From Galeopsis tetrahit (Eukaryota; Streptophyta; Magnoliopsida; Lamiales; Lamiaceae), in assembly GCA_963675135.1 (NCBI GenBank), contig OY776130.1, forward strand, positions 25,970,001 through 26,034,000: 64,000 nt of DNA, read 5' to 3'. How positions within the stretch are numbered: the stretch's first letter is position 1; the number at the start of each line of letters is the position of its first letter. Under the pieces are notes generated by a model, which was not told where the DNA came from, searched no databases, and was given only the letters and a program-made list of their open reading frames with translations. The position numbers and the translations under genes were made by a program. Shown piece after piece: positions 1-9,973 of the stretch.

Positions 1-1588
1 AGTATCATGCGCAGATTTCCATGTTTTTCTATTCTTAACAGGAATACTATCATCATCTATATCATTTACAGCATCATGCATATCAACATCATCTGTATCA
101 TCAACAGATTTACCAGGAGTAGACGAGTCAACTAGAGCAGGCATGTTCAACTGGTCTAGAAGACTTACCTTGAGCACTTACCTTCTCTTTGTCATCAGAC
201 TCGAGAGCTTTTAAGAATGGGTTGTAGGCTTGAACAGATTCATATACCTCTGATTCTTTGTCAGATTCGATCGTTAGATCAGTCACTTTCTCACTGAGCT
301 TGTTGGCAGACGAGTCCTGTCGAGATTCATCGAAAACCACATGTGGTGTTTCTTCCACACAAAGAGTTGAGTAGTTGAATACCCTAAATGCCTTGCTAGT
401 CGAGGAGTATCCTAAGAATATCCCCTCGTCTGCTTTGGCATCGAAAGCATTCAACTTGCTCTTTCCATTGTTGTGAATGAAACACTTACAACCAAATATA
501 TGGAAATATGAAATTCTGGGTTTTCTACCTTTCCAAACCTCATAAGGTGTCTTGCCTAGAGCTTTATTGATCGCGCTTCTGTTCTGTGAGTGGCATGCAG
601 TATTGATAGCTTCTGCCCAAAACTTTTGAGGCGTGTTGTACTCGGCTATCATGGTTCTACATGCTTCTTTGAGAGTTCAATTCCTTCTTTCTGCTACACC
701 ATTTTGTTGTGGTGTTCTGGCTGCACTAGTAAGATGCTGGATACCACGTTTAGCACAGAAATCTTTGATATAGCAATTAATGAACTCAGTTCCCTTGTCA
801 CTATGAATCTTGACAATAGACTGGTTCTTCTCAACTTGTAACTTCTTCAACAATTCAAGCAGTAGTGTTTGTGTATCACTCTTCTTGTGTAGGAAGATTA
901 CCCAAGTAAACTTAGAATAGTCATCTACAACAACAAGTGTGTACCTTCTACCATTCAAGGTTGGAGGAGTTATCGGACCATGAAGATCCATATGTAGAAG
1001 TTCTAAGACTCTACTAGTTGAGAGAGTATGAATTGACTTAAAAGAACCTTTCAACTGTTTACCCTGTTGACAGGCAGTGCATACATGTGACTTGTAGTAA
1101 ACTTCGTTGGGAACCTTAAAGTTTAGATGACAGAGGCGTCTATGCCAGAGCCAACCAAGTTCTTTAGGATTCTTAGTAAGTAGACAAGTGTCCCTCGGAC
1201 AGCTGTTCCAATTCACTATGTACACACTTCCTTGTCTTACGCCGACTAGTAAGTCTGTGTGTGTCCTTTTGTCAATGATTTCACATTTGCGGCTCTTGAA
1301 CTGCACCTTGTATCCACGATCACAAAACTGTGAAACAGAGAGTAAATTGTATTTCAAACCTTCAACATATGAGACATCTTGGATCTCTACGTCTCCATTC
1401 CGGATGTAACCAAATCCTTTAGTGACAGCAGTGGAGCTATCACCAAATATTACTTTTGGTCCTTCCTGCTCATGGTAACTTGATAAGAGAGCCTTGGTAC
1501 CAGTCATGTGGTGCGAACAACCACTATCAATGTACCAAGTTTCTCCTACTGAGCCACCCTTCTTATACAAGTCAAGTCGACCCTGCAA
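1..1588 (-). pseudogene. E1 protease-integrase polyprotein, broken
   Basis: Retrotransposon pol fragment. An aspartic protease motif (DSGCSHHMTG) lies near residue 25. The zinc-binding H/C region follows (LWHRRLCHL, then CTACQQGK), then the integrase core with its D, D and E in LLHMDLHGP, HSDKGTEF and PQQNGVAERR. An in-frame TGA at 674-676 interrupts the core just after the catalytic E, where relatives have arginine, as expected of a C-to-T change in CGA. The frame then continues from 673 to about 140, where a +1 shift occurs, and an open frame runs to base 1. The apparent start at 1588 is TTG; the real N-terminus is joined to gag upstream. Confidence 0.9.
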
Positions 1589-1621
1589 TGACGATATTCA
1601 ATAATTTAGGTACCCATTTGT

Positions 1622-2089
1622 TTATTGGGGTCCTGGGGGGTTAGTCGAGTTTAGAGGAATCCAAATATACATTGGAGTCTTGAACAAGTTCGATCTCTTA
1701 AGCTTTCGGCCATACATGTTACAGAATAAGACCTTGTTGTCCTTATCTGGCCTATCATTCGAGTTCGGGTCTACTCGTTTGAGATAGCCTTTCGACTTGA
1801 TCTCTACTTGAGCAGGCACTGCTCTATGATAGTCAGAGTAGGGCTTGTATGCATTAGGTCCATACGGTTTATAGACTCGTTTAGGTCTTTCCTCACTAAT
1901 AATATCGTATGACAAAGGTGGAGGATATAGGACAGCTTGTGTACGATATTTTAGAGAAACCTGTCTAGGCCTAGACGAGTAGAGCTGAGACTGCCTTATG
2001 AAAGGAGGTCTAGGCTCTTGTCGTCTAGTCTATACCTGTCTAGTACTCGTCTCCTCAGGATACCAATCCTCGTATCTGACCTGGTTGGG
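1622..2089 (-). pseudogene. E1 gag C-terminal/spacer segment, broken
   Basis: This continues the gag frame past the TGA at 2087-2089. A second in-frame stop, TAG at 2030-2032, follows. After that the frame is open through 1915-1622 to a stop next to the sequence encoding NPPGPQ. The matching segment of E3 (about 39,950-40,050) reads on into TKWVPKT before its own stop, so E1 has also gained a small indel near 1620. The region is basic and Tyr/Pro-rich with no catalytic motif; it is the gag-to-protease connector of this lineage. Confidence 0.75.
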
Positions 2090-4165
2090 TCATCCACGAT
2101 TAGTGGTCCTTTGAAGGTTAGTTCTAATCGGAACATGCTTGTTGTTAACATTCTTTTTACCTCCCTTGGTAGTCGGAATGTTAACTCGAGCTTGTTTAGG
2201 TACAATACCTTTAGATGGAGTTCCAATATCGTATATCATTGGTCCTTTTCCTTTATCATTAGGCAAAAGTCTTGAGTTAGTAGTAGTAGGGTTCTTAATG
2301 ACTTGAGTGGACGAGCTAGATGACTCAACACCTATACCTGTCTTGTCACCTGGATCTCTATACCTATCTGACAATTCAAGGTTAATCTTAGAAGAGTTAA
2401 CCAGGTCAGTAAGTTTGAGATCTAATGTGACAACCTCGGTCTCTAAGAACTTATTACGTTCTTCAAGTCTATTGCACTTGCTCTTTAAAACATTGAATTC
2501 ATTTCTCTCAGTTGCATGTGTCTTAAGTAGGTCTTGATATAACCTGTCTGTTAATGCACACTTTTCTTTGAGTTGTCTTAACTCTTCAGTCAAGCGTTCA
2601 TTTAGGACTGTTACATTAGGATCTAATTTAGACTGAGCTTCCTTAAGTTCGATGATTTCTTGTTTTAAGGCGATGTTCTCATCACTGAATGCTTGGTTGG
2701 CAAGTAGAAGGTCGTCTTCAACAGCACTAGTAGAGTGCTGAAGACTACTTCCTACTTCACTACCAGCAGTGTCACTTTCATCAGAATCTGATTCATCACA
2801 AGATTGAAAAGAAGTAGCAGATGATACCTCTTGGTCGATTTTAGCCATGTAGCATAGGCCATCATCTACTATGAATGCTTCATCGTGATCTCGATCAGAT
2901 GGGTAGCTAGATAAGGACGATGGTAACTCGTCTGAATCAGACTCAGAGTCATCATTGGCCATCATTACCTTCTTGCCACGATTGTATCTTCTTTCCCTTC
3001 GTGCTTTGCGTTCTTCTCGATCATCAGTGCTCAGGTCTGGACATTCATATATGTAGTGACCTGGCTTTTCACAGTTATAGCACAAGAGATCATTAGTAGC
3101 CTTTTTAATAGGAGATTTATCCTTACGCTTATCACGTCTATCAGAACGCTGAATCTTCATATAATCTGACTCTCTATCTCGCCTATTACCTTTCGAGACT
3201 TCGTCTCTCCTTTCGGACGAGTTTCGGTCTCGTCTGGTCTCAGACGAGTTCTTAGAAGTGGACGCTCTATGATCCCTATAGAACTTCTTGTATCTTCCGA
3301 AACGTTTATTAAGCCTATCAAACATTCTAACCATGAGACTCACCTGATCATTCAGACTAAGATCAGTATCTAACTCGTCTTTTACAGAAGCAGACTTAGT
3401 CTTAGACTTAGACCTGTCTACCTTAGCGGACTTAGACGAACTAGACTTAATGGCAACGTTCTTAGACACAACATGTTCTCTGTCACTACTGACTACGGGT
3501 TCATCTTCGTCTAAATCAAACTCATGGGCCTTCAGAGTTTGAAACATGGTCTCTGCACTCCATGCATCAATGTTTTGGGTATTCTTAACAAGCATCTTTA
3601 CCATTTTCCATCGAGGATCTAAGCTCTTAAGAATCCTAAGATTGATTTCACGAGGAGTATATGACTTACCAAGAACTTCCAGATCATTCATAATGTTAGT
3701 AAAATGAGTATCCAGCTGGTCGATAGTTTCACCAGCTTTCATATGAAATGATTCAAATCTTTGGACAGCTGTGGATAATTTACTCTCTTTGATTAGGGAT
3801 GTCCCTTCACAAATGATAGCTAATCTATCCCACATGTCTTTGGCAGTTTTACATTTTAACACTTTTCCTAGATACTCGTTAGGAAGAGTGTGTAAGATGT
3901 AATTCTTCGCCAAGCTATCCAAATTATTTTGACGCATTTCTTCTGAGGTTAGATCTGACCTGGGTTTCTTGACGAGAGTACCAATAGGTTTGTCTTTGTC
4001 GAGGGCAACAGTATTTGGGACCATTGTCACGATCGGGCCCTCTGTGACAACAGAGATCATTAGGTCGTGCGTGGAGCTGCAAATCGCTTCCATTCGCAGC
4101 TTCCAATAGTCGTAGTCCTGAACCTGGAACTTGGGTAACTTGTTAGCACTAATTTCCAGAGACAT
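2090..4165 (-). CDS. gag: E1 Gag (nucleocapsid), 691 codons
   Basis: Structural Gag of the Copia element. The ATG at 4163-4165 lies about 155 bp after the PBS. The N-terminal half is the UBN2-type Copia capsid domain (DYDYWKLRM near residue 18, then SLAKNYILHTLP and KESKLSTAVQRF). A Ser/Arg/Lys-rich linker precedes one CCHC zinc knuckle (CYNCEKPGHYIYEC, near residue 375). The C-terminal third is acidic, then a Leu/Glu/Lys coiled coil (about residues 490-600). The length fits the long Gag of Sirevirus-like elements. The stop at 2087-2089 looks secondary, because gag-like sequence continues in frame beyond it. Confidence 0.9.
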   Translation of the reverse strand: MSLEISANKLPKFQVQDYDYWKLRMEAICSSTHDLMISVVTEGPIVTMVPNTVALDKDKPIGTLVKKPRSDLTSEEMRQNNLDSLAKNYILHTLPNEYLGKVLKCKTAKDMWDRLAIICEGTSLIKESKLSTAVQRFESFHMKAGETIDQLDTHFTNIMNDLEVLGKSYTPREINLRILKSLDPRWKMVKMLVKNTQNIDAWSAETMFQTLKAHEFDLDEDEPVVSSDREHVVSKNVAIKSSSSKSAKVDRSKSKTKSASVKDELDTDLSLNDQVSLMVRMFDRLNKRFGRYKKFYRDHRASTSKNSSETRRDRNSSERRDEVSKGNRRDRESDYMKIQRSDRRDKRKDKSPIKKATNDLLCYNCEKPGHYIYECPDLSTDDREERKARRERRYNRGKKVMMANDDSESDSDELPSSLSSYPSDRDHDEAFIVDDGLCYMAKIDQEVSSATSFQSCDESDSDESDTAGSEVGSSLQHSTSAVEDDLLLANQAFSDENIALKQEIIELKEAQSKLDPNVTVLNERLTEELRQLKEKCALTDRLYQDLLKTHATERNEFNVLKSKCNRLEERNKFLETEVVTLDLKLTDLVNSSKINLELSDRYRDPGDKTGIGVESSSSSTQVIKNPTTTNSRLLPNDKGKGPMIYDIGTPSKGIVPKQARVNIPTTKGGKKNVNNKHVPIRTNLQRTTNRG

Positions 4166-4321
4166 GATTCAAGAAGACGAGTATAGCACAGTATAGTATC
4201 AAGAAATGAATGAATTCAAATAGCAGTGATCAAGAACAGATAAGAGCACGTACAAACACGGACCAAGACTTCACCCTAAGTCTTAAGTCGGTTATCAAGA
4301 AACAGCAGTTCGAAAACTACT

Positions 4322-4333
4322 GCTCTGATACCA
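4322..4333 (-). other. E1 primer binding site (tRNA-iMet)
   Basis: On the minus strand this reads TGGTATCAGAGC, the standard complement of the initiator tRNA-Met 3' end, two bases after the LTR end. It fixes the LTR inner boundary and the orientation. Confidence 0.95.
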
Positions 4334-4335
4334 CT

Positions 4336-5629
4336 TGTAGGTCCCCCAAGTTGAGTTAATATCGAGTAAGCTAGTGAAAATGTCTAGAGGGGGGTGAATA
4401 GACTTTTCAAAATTCTTTCGATATATCAGAATACAATATGCGGAATACGAAATTAAACAATGAGCCCAATTAAAGTTTATACTCAACTTCTTAATTCGAG
4501 AACTCTGTTCTAGTAATACTCAACTTGTCTTGTTTAGATAGGTATGTTTAACAAGTAAACAATTAATCAATTAAACACAAACAAAACAGTAAAGTAAACA
4601 ATACAAACAATGTATAGTGGTTCGACAACTTGTCTACGTCCACTCTCACAAACCAGTTGTGATGTTTCCACTAACTCTTCCAATCGAGTACAAAGTGTGA
4701 GTTCTTGTAATTTTAAGTCCCAAGAAAAAGACTTAGATCTTCTCGACTATACTACCAAGTATATCTTCGATCTTACTAGAAATTTTACAAGTATCTAGCA
4801 CCTTGAAAACAGTAAACTAAAAAGAAAAACTTATTCAGTAGCAGTCTTCTGGTTTCTTCACTTGACTTCTGACTTGCTTTCTGAACTTCAATAAACTCTG
4901 TGAGTATCTTGCTTCGAATGCTTCAATACGCTTCAGTGCTTGGATTTGCAGTAGTTCAGTAGTCTTGAATCGATGAACACTTTGAAGTATTTATAGACTT
5001 CTGAATTCAAGAACTTAGTTAGTTGTAACCAACCTTTCTTGAAAACTAACTTGCAACTTCCTTACTTATCCATCCACGCGTTTAAGTAATTAATTAGTTA
5101 TTTCTAACTAACTCTTCAATCCTTATCTTTACACTTTTCTCTTCAAGCGCGTTGAATAACTAACTTCACTTCAAGTTGACTTGTCTTGTCTTGTAGACCA
5201 CCTGTCTCGTGTAGTAGACTTCATCCTTCTTGTCTGGTCTTCACAATCTTCAGTAGTAGACTATTCTAATCCTAACAAGACTATTACATTACTTTAAGCT
5301 CTTCTAAATTATAAAGCTTAGTCAACTTATAAAACTATACAATGAATATTACATATGAAAAACAATGAGCTTCTATACAATGTTTATTATAGCTCAATAA
5401 CAACCTAAACATTAAATATAAACAGTACTTATAATTTCGTACTTATCTTGTGTATAGAACAACACTTGTCTTTTATTGTGAACTCTACTAGTCTGTACAA
5501 GATGACTTCCTCTTAACTAGACTAGATCAGTCAACACTTAGAAAATATTCAAACTACTTTTGGGTTATCAAAACTTCATCTTATCTTTTAATCATCATTT
5601 AGGACTTGTCTAGGATTCATATCCCAACA
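4336..5629 (-). repeat. E1 5' LTR, 1294 bp
   Basis: On the minus strand it starts TGTTGGGATATGAATCC and ends GGGGGACCTACA, with TG...CA termini and the PBS immediately after. A TATAAATA box (minus strand, 4988-4995) is the likely promoter. The inner end carries the CTAGAGGGGGGTGAATAGAC block (about 4385-4403) also found in the other LTR families here. The second LTR is outside the window. Confidence 0.88.
4988..4995 (-). promoter_or_regulatory. E1 LTR TATA box
   Basis: TATAAATA on the minus strand, about 650 bp upstream of the LTR inner end and pointing into gag. The E3-type LTRs and the solo LTR in E2 have an equivalent box. Confidence 0.6.
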
Positions 5630-6602
5630 GAGAGATTGAGAGGTGCGGGGTTAGGACTTTAAGAGTGTTGTACTTTGTAAGAAAAGTAATAGAAATATTG
5701 ATTTGATGGTATAAAAATAAAAATAGATGTGTAGGTGTATTATAGGGGTGGATTGGTATTTTAATTTGTATTTGGATTGAGATGGATTGGCCAATCCAAA
5801 TCCGGATTGGCCAATCTCAAAACAAACACCGCCTTCTTTCTTGAGAAGTCTTCATCTTCTAAAGACCTTCACACCATCTTTCTAATTCTTCTTGCCAATA
5901 CTTCTTCCTAATAATCTACATGGCGAATCCGACCCAAAACTAAGTTTCATGATCGAAGCCGTATCTCGAGCAAATTTTTGGTCATCCATAAAGAAAAAAT
6001 TAGTTGTTAGAATGTGTGTTAATAAAGGTGAAAAAAAGATGAAAATGCAGGGGATGGGATCGAACCCCGCATGTTATGAGTAAAACAAAAGATAAATTCC
6101 CATTGAACCAAACATACAATAGTTTTAACTAATTGACAATTACGTTATATATTGCACTGAGAGATCCACCTGAACACGGTTGACCCGATTGAATAGGGTT
6201 TACTCACGAATTTAATGGTCTATGAATATTTTACACCGTGCAATTTGCACCAAAGACCGGTCCTTCCCTAACCAAATTGAGCATAAATGAGTATAAAAAT
6301 CAAATATAATAATAATACTACATAATTTGATAAGGTGATGTTTACTTTGGACTTTGAGTGGTCTTGAAAACCAGTTTTTGAAATCCCGATAAATAGTAAT
6401 ATGTGTGTTTCTTTTGAGTTTTGGAATAGTAAAAGATTTTTAACTTTATGTCAAATTAATGTATAAGATTGAATGAAATTGTATTATTATATTATTGTTG
6501 GGTGGGATTATAATTATTAGTGATTGTGTAATGATTGAATGTATTATATTATTATATTATTATAGTATTATTATAATGATTAGGGTGATATTATATATAG
6601 GG
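5630..6602. other. AT-rich spacer with a doubled palindrome
   Basis: No gene is supported. A 14-bp perfect palindrome (GGATTGGCCAATCC, 5784-5797) is repeated almost at once (5804-5816), followed by AAACAAACACCGCC, which resembles a Harbinger/Tourist terminal sequence; I could not find a convincing partner end. 6340-6600 is dominated by TTATTA-type simple sequence. Confidence 0.5.
6043..6130 (-). other. tRNA-promoter-like (SINE-like) segment
   Basis: The minus strand carries an A-box-like stretch (GGTTCAATGGG) and, about 40 nt later, a good B-box (GGGTTCGATCCC), the spacing of RNA polymerase III internal promoters in tRNA-derived SINEs. It does not fold as a tRNA: there is no acceptor stem and no plausible anticodon arm. 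It could be the head of a plant SINE or an old tRNA pseudogene. I did not find a clear SINE tail or target duplication. Confidence 0.35.
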
Positions 6603-6884
6603 CAAGTCTTGGGTGAGACCGTCTCACAGAATGAGATCCGTGAGACGGCTTTTATATATAAAAAGTGATAATGTTTGAGAAAAAAGTGATAGTGGTTGAG
6701 TAAAAAGTGATAGTCACTTATGTTAAAAATATTGTCACTTTTTACTTAAACATTATCACTTTTTTACAAACCAAAATCTAGAAAAAAAATATGGATTATC
6801 CTACCAAACTTTTGAAATATGGGTTAAAAGTATCCGTCTCACGAAAAAAGATCCGTGAGACGGTGGTCTCACACAAATTTTTGT
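6603..6884. mobile_element. MITE with TGAGACC...GGTCTCA ends
   Basis: The ends are inverted repeats of roughly 45 bp: GGGTGAGACCGTCTCAC on the left and the complement of GTGTGAGACCACCGTCTCAC on the right, each with a second internal GTGAGACGG copy. A further inverted pair lies inside (about 6660-6690 against 6737-6768, around AAGTGATAATGTTTGAG), so the element can fold into a long hairpin. There is no coding capacity. The target duplication is not clear, so I do not assign a superfamily. Confidence 0.7.
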
Positions 6885-7797
6885 TAAATCAATATGTTTG
6901 ATAGAATAGATTTTAAAAATCGATTTTTAAATCTCGAAGTAAGACTGTTACAGCCGTGGACCCGCGGTGAAATATTTTTTTATGACCCAAATTAAATTGA
7001 GTAACTTTTTATTTGTCCAAATCCTAATGTTCAAAAACATCTTTTGTTTTTATGACCCAAATTAAATTACCTCTGTCCTGCCCTATCATAATACTTAGGC
7101 TTAATTACAAAATAAATCACCCTCTTTCCCTAAATTGTAATGAGTTATTTTCTATTAGGTTCATTTCATTTTTACTTTTTTTAAATAGAGCCAAGTTTAC
7201 TATTTTATTTTTAATAGGTTCAAATTGAACTTAATAAGACAAATTTGTACTTTTTTAATTTGAAAATTTTCGAATTCATTTATTCATATATGTAAGTCAA
7301 CTTTAACATCTAATCATCTTTACGTAATTTTCTCACCTTTCAAAATTTCAAATCCTTCCTAAAACGAAGATCTTCACATTTAATTCGTTGCATTGGTTAA
7401 TAATTTAAAATAATAATCAATAATAAAATAATAATCAATAATTGACTACAAAATTTCAAACTCACATATCTATTCTATTCGACCTAATTAATTTGATAAT
7501 TTAAAATAATAATCAATAATAAAAAAATAAAAAAAATAATAAAACATATGAAAGATTAACACAACATAAATAAAAAAAAAAATACGATTATGGAACAATA
7601 AGTGAATAGGACAATGCGTATTATAGTGCATGTAGACAATGTTTCATGCATTTGTGTATGAATATGTATATTGAAGTGCAATATGATAATATGTATATTG
7701 AAGTGCATATGAATCTAATAATATGTATATTGATATGCATATGAATTTATCAGCATATTAGATAGAAGAGAACTCCAGCAAACACTTCATGAACATT
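6885..7797. other. AT-rich spacer with short direct repeats
   Basis: No gene is visible. TATGACCCAAATTAAATT occurs twice (about 6982 and 7052). Three imperfect copies of an AATATGTATATTGAAGTGCATATGA-like unit of about 30-40 bp lie at 7668-7752, just past the truncated kinase exon. Confidence 0.5.
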
Positions 7798-7842
7798 CTA
7801 CAAGATTTTCAAATTGCAAAAAATAAGATGAACAATATTCAC

Positions 7843-8187
7843 CTCTTTGACAGCAAGCAATTCGCCTGAATCGAGATTCATCCCCATGTAAACTCTGCCA
7901 AACGCGCCACACCCAATCAACTCCCCCTTCCTCCACCGAATTGGGGAAAGCAATAAAACCTCCTTCTTAAATTCTTCTTCCTTTACTATTTTCGAAACCA
8001 GAATTTCTGCATTATTATCTGTAACTACACTGGCCTCCTCTTCAATTACGCATTCTGCCATTGGCGGCAGCGTCTCCTCCTCCAGACACCCTGCTGTCAC
8101 AACATTTCTTTGCGGTGTTACAGTTGGAGGCAGCGCGTAAACCAGAAGCTTCGCAAAGAGTCTTATTGTCGAATTCCTGATGCTGGA
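7843..8187 (-). pseudogene. MAPKKK (NPK1/ANP-type) first-exon fragment
   Basis: The minus-strand frame encodes the start of an NPK1/ANP-like mitogen-activated kinase kinase kinase. It has a basic Ser/Ile-rich stretch (SSIRNSTIRLF), a variable acidic linker, then PIRWRKGELIG, the glycine-rich ATP loop GCGAFGRVYMG and the VAIK-type lysine in LLAVKE. It stops at a GT donor (7842-7841), the position where I recall an intron in ANP genes. Nothing downstream on this strand (7840-5630) encodes the rest of the kinase, so no catalytic loop or DFG motif exists. The reading frame runs on upstream to an ATG at 8400, but that part lies over an antisense extensin fragment and is not kinase. Gene fragment, not a functional kinase. 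Confidence 0.75.
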
Positions 8188-8296
8188 ATTAATCTCAACC
8201 ATGGTGACATTGTCGGTTACTTGCCTGAAGAGCTTGGCCTTCTCACAGATCTCGGCATTTTTCACATTAATACCAACCGGTTCTGTGGGGGGCGAT
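8178..8296 (+). pseudogene. Leucine-rich-repeat extensin (LRX) fragment
   Basis: Plus-strand codons give AGINLNHGDIVGYLPEELG, then LLTDLGIFHINTNRFCG, the highly conserved first LRR segment of plant LRX/pollen-extensin-like cell-wall proteins. Only about 40 codons remain, ending abruptly at a Gly-Gly then TAA; no signal peptide, further LRRs or Ser-Pro repeats are present. It abuts the kinase fragment in the opposite orientation at about 8180-8190. A GC-rich piece of unknown origin (8297-8402) follows. This is a captured or rearranged exon fragment. Confidence 0.7.
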
Positions 8297-8402
8297 AAGG
8301 CCAGACTAACAATGTTGCGAAGAGAGGCGTGGTGGGCGGACATGGGGGATGCAACAACCGGCGACGACCGCGGAGTGGAGCGTGGCCGATGTGCGGCCAT
8401 GG

Positions 8403-8681
8403 CTGTGGAGAATAGACATAATCTTGAATTCCATTATAATTGAATTAGAGAAAGTAGGATTTGAGAAAGTTAGCAAAGATCGTAAATCATGTGTATAATT
8501 AAGGGATTGATCAGTTGCCCAAATTATGGAATTAATAAATTTGATTTAATTTTTTATTTTTGAAAATAATGTAAGATAAGTATATTAAGGATATTTTTGG
8601 TTATTTAACTCTAATTTGAATCTACTAGAAACTTTTTAAATTTGTAGTTTCCATTTGCTTAAGGCGTTATATGGAAAATTT
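8403..8681. other. AT-rich spacer
   Basis: No coding or repeat signal that I can support. Confidence 0.4.
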
Positions 8682-8997
8682 TCAATTGCAATTTAATCTC
8701 AACTTTTGAATAATTATAAATAAAACCACCACCTTTAAAAATTGTTGCAATTTAAACTTCTTGATAATTTCATTTGTGCTCAAATTTAACGTAACTAGTT
8801 GATATGACACCTTCTTAATGAAATAATATTATTTTTTCATTCGATCTAATCTCGAAATGTTAAATTCGGGCACAAATAAAATTGTCTATAAATTTAAATT
8901 GCAACAATATTTAAAGGTGATAATTTTATTTGCAATTATTCAAAAATTTAAATTAAATCACAATTAAGTGAAAGATGGTAATTTAATTTGCAATTAA
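8682..8997. mobile_element. Fold-back MITE with about 110-bp inverted arms
   Basis: The left arm (8682-8790) and right arm (8859-8997) are imperfect reverse complements over most of their length, matching around CACCTTTAAA, ATTGTTGCAATTTAAA and ATTTGTGCTCAAATTTAAC. A loop of about 68 bp separates them. No ORF. The whole can form one long hairpin, as fold-back type MITEs do. Confidence 0.75.
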
Positions 8998-9019
8998 CCT
9001 GAGACTTATCTATTGTATA

Positions 9020-9377
9020 CTCCCTCCACTTTTAATTAAGTGTCATTTTAACAATTTTCAACAAATTAAGATATATAACCATGGACCATTTTACCCTTCA
9101 TTAATGATAACTAATTTTAATATTAAATTTATGTTTAGTAATGAATGTGGTCAATAATGCAGGTAATATTCATTTATACAATAATTAAAGTTTATCCATG
9201 ATTTAAGCTATAGTACTATATTCAAAAGGGAAAATACTTAAATTAAGGTAAAAAAAAATGGAGGGAGTTTAATGTATAAGGGTAAAATTGTCAAAATTAA
9301 AGAAAAAGGTGTAGAATGACACTTATTTTGAAAATATTAAAAAAGGCAAAGTGACACTTAATAAAAAACGGAGGGAG
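9020..9377. mobile_element. Stowaway-like (Tc1/mariner) MITE
   Basis: Begins CTCCCTCCACTTTTAATTAAGTGTCA and ends in its approximate reverse complement (TGACACTTAATAAAAAACGGAGGGAG), flanked on both sides by TA (9018-9019 and 9378-9379), the target preference of Tc1/mariner elements. An internal GGAGGGAG at about 9261 suggests a partial second end or a nested relative. No coding capacity. Confidence 0.85.
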
Positions 9378-9690
9378 TATATTTTATCACACCTATTTAT
9401 GTGACATGGTGAAGTTAATTCAATGACAACAAAAAAACAATAATTAAATAATTTATCTCCTATTCTCTTAAAAAAATAATAATTTGTCTCGTATTCTCAT
9501 GCTAGTAAGGGGTTTTTCTAATAAAAAATCTCAATCTTTCATCGGTTACAATTCCATACACATTTTTATTATTCAATCAACAATCGATAACGTGATTTGT
9601 CAGAGCTCCCACGTCATATTACACATTATTTTTTCATATCACATTACAAATTGAATAATATTTTATGAAAAAAAAAAAACCGTTCAAATG
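9378..9690. other. AT-rich spacer
   Basis: No gene or repeat that I can define. This lies upstream of the NMCP1-like exon and may include its old promoter. Confidence 0.4.
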
Positions 9691-9973
9691 CTTTCTTCCC
9701 TCTCAGTCAAGCTTTTTCTCTTTCTTAAAAAAAATCAAAATAAAATGAGAGAGAGAGAAAGATTTAGTTTCGAGACGTTACCGAATTTAACTACATCCTA
9801 TTTGCCAGAATTCGGGAACTATGTTGGCATACGCCTCAGGGTTCCCTCAAATTTAGGGTTTAATTTCATATCTAGCTAATCAAAATTACTGCTCCATTAA
9901 CTGGAATCTTTTGTTTTCAATTTTTTTTCCGTCTCTGATCGAATCGGGTTTGTGATCTACAAACTGTTATAAT

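Larger units (their letters stand above)
1..5629 (-). mobile_element. Copia LTR retrotransposon E1, 5' half
   Basis: Read on the minus strand the order is 5' LTR (5629 to 4336), PBS, gag, protease, integrase, then the window edge; reverse transcriptase, RNase H and the 3' LTR lie outside. The long coiled-coil gag, the 1.3-kb LTR and the integrase type fit the Sirevirus/Maximus side of Copia, which is my inference from domain order. Coding regions carry several nonsense codons and frameshifts, so the copy is dead. GAGAG directly follows the LTR at 5630-5634 and would be the target duplication; its partner is out of view. Confidence 0.9.

Noticed and set aside
590..841. Plus-strand open frame over integrase
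   Set aside because: Antisense shadow of the E1 integrase; no family resemblance.
5784..5816. Regulatory operator-like palindrome
   Set aside because: More likely part of a decayed MITE end; no gene nearby that it could serve.
6043..6130. Functional tRNA gene
   Set aside because: Boxes are present but no acceptor stem or anticodon loop can be drawn.
7798..8400. A complete 200-aa protein kinase gene
   Set aside because: Only the ATP-loop exon is kinase-like; the N-terminal third overlies an antisense extensin fragment and there is no catalytic domain.
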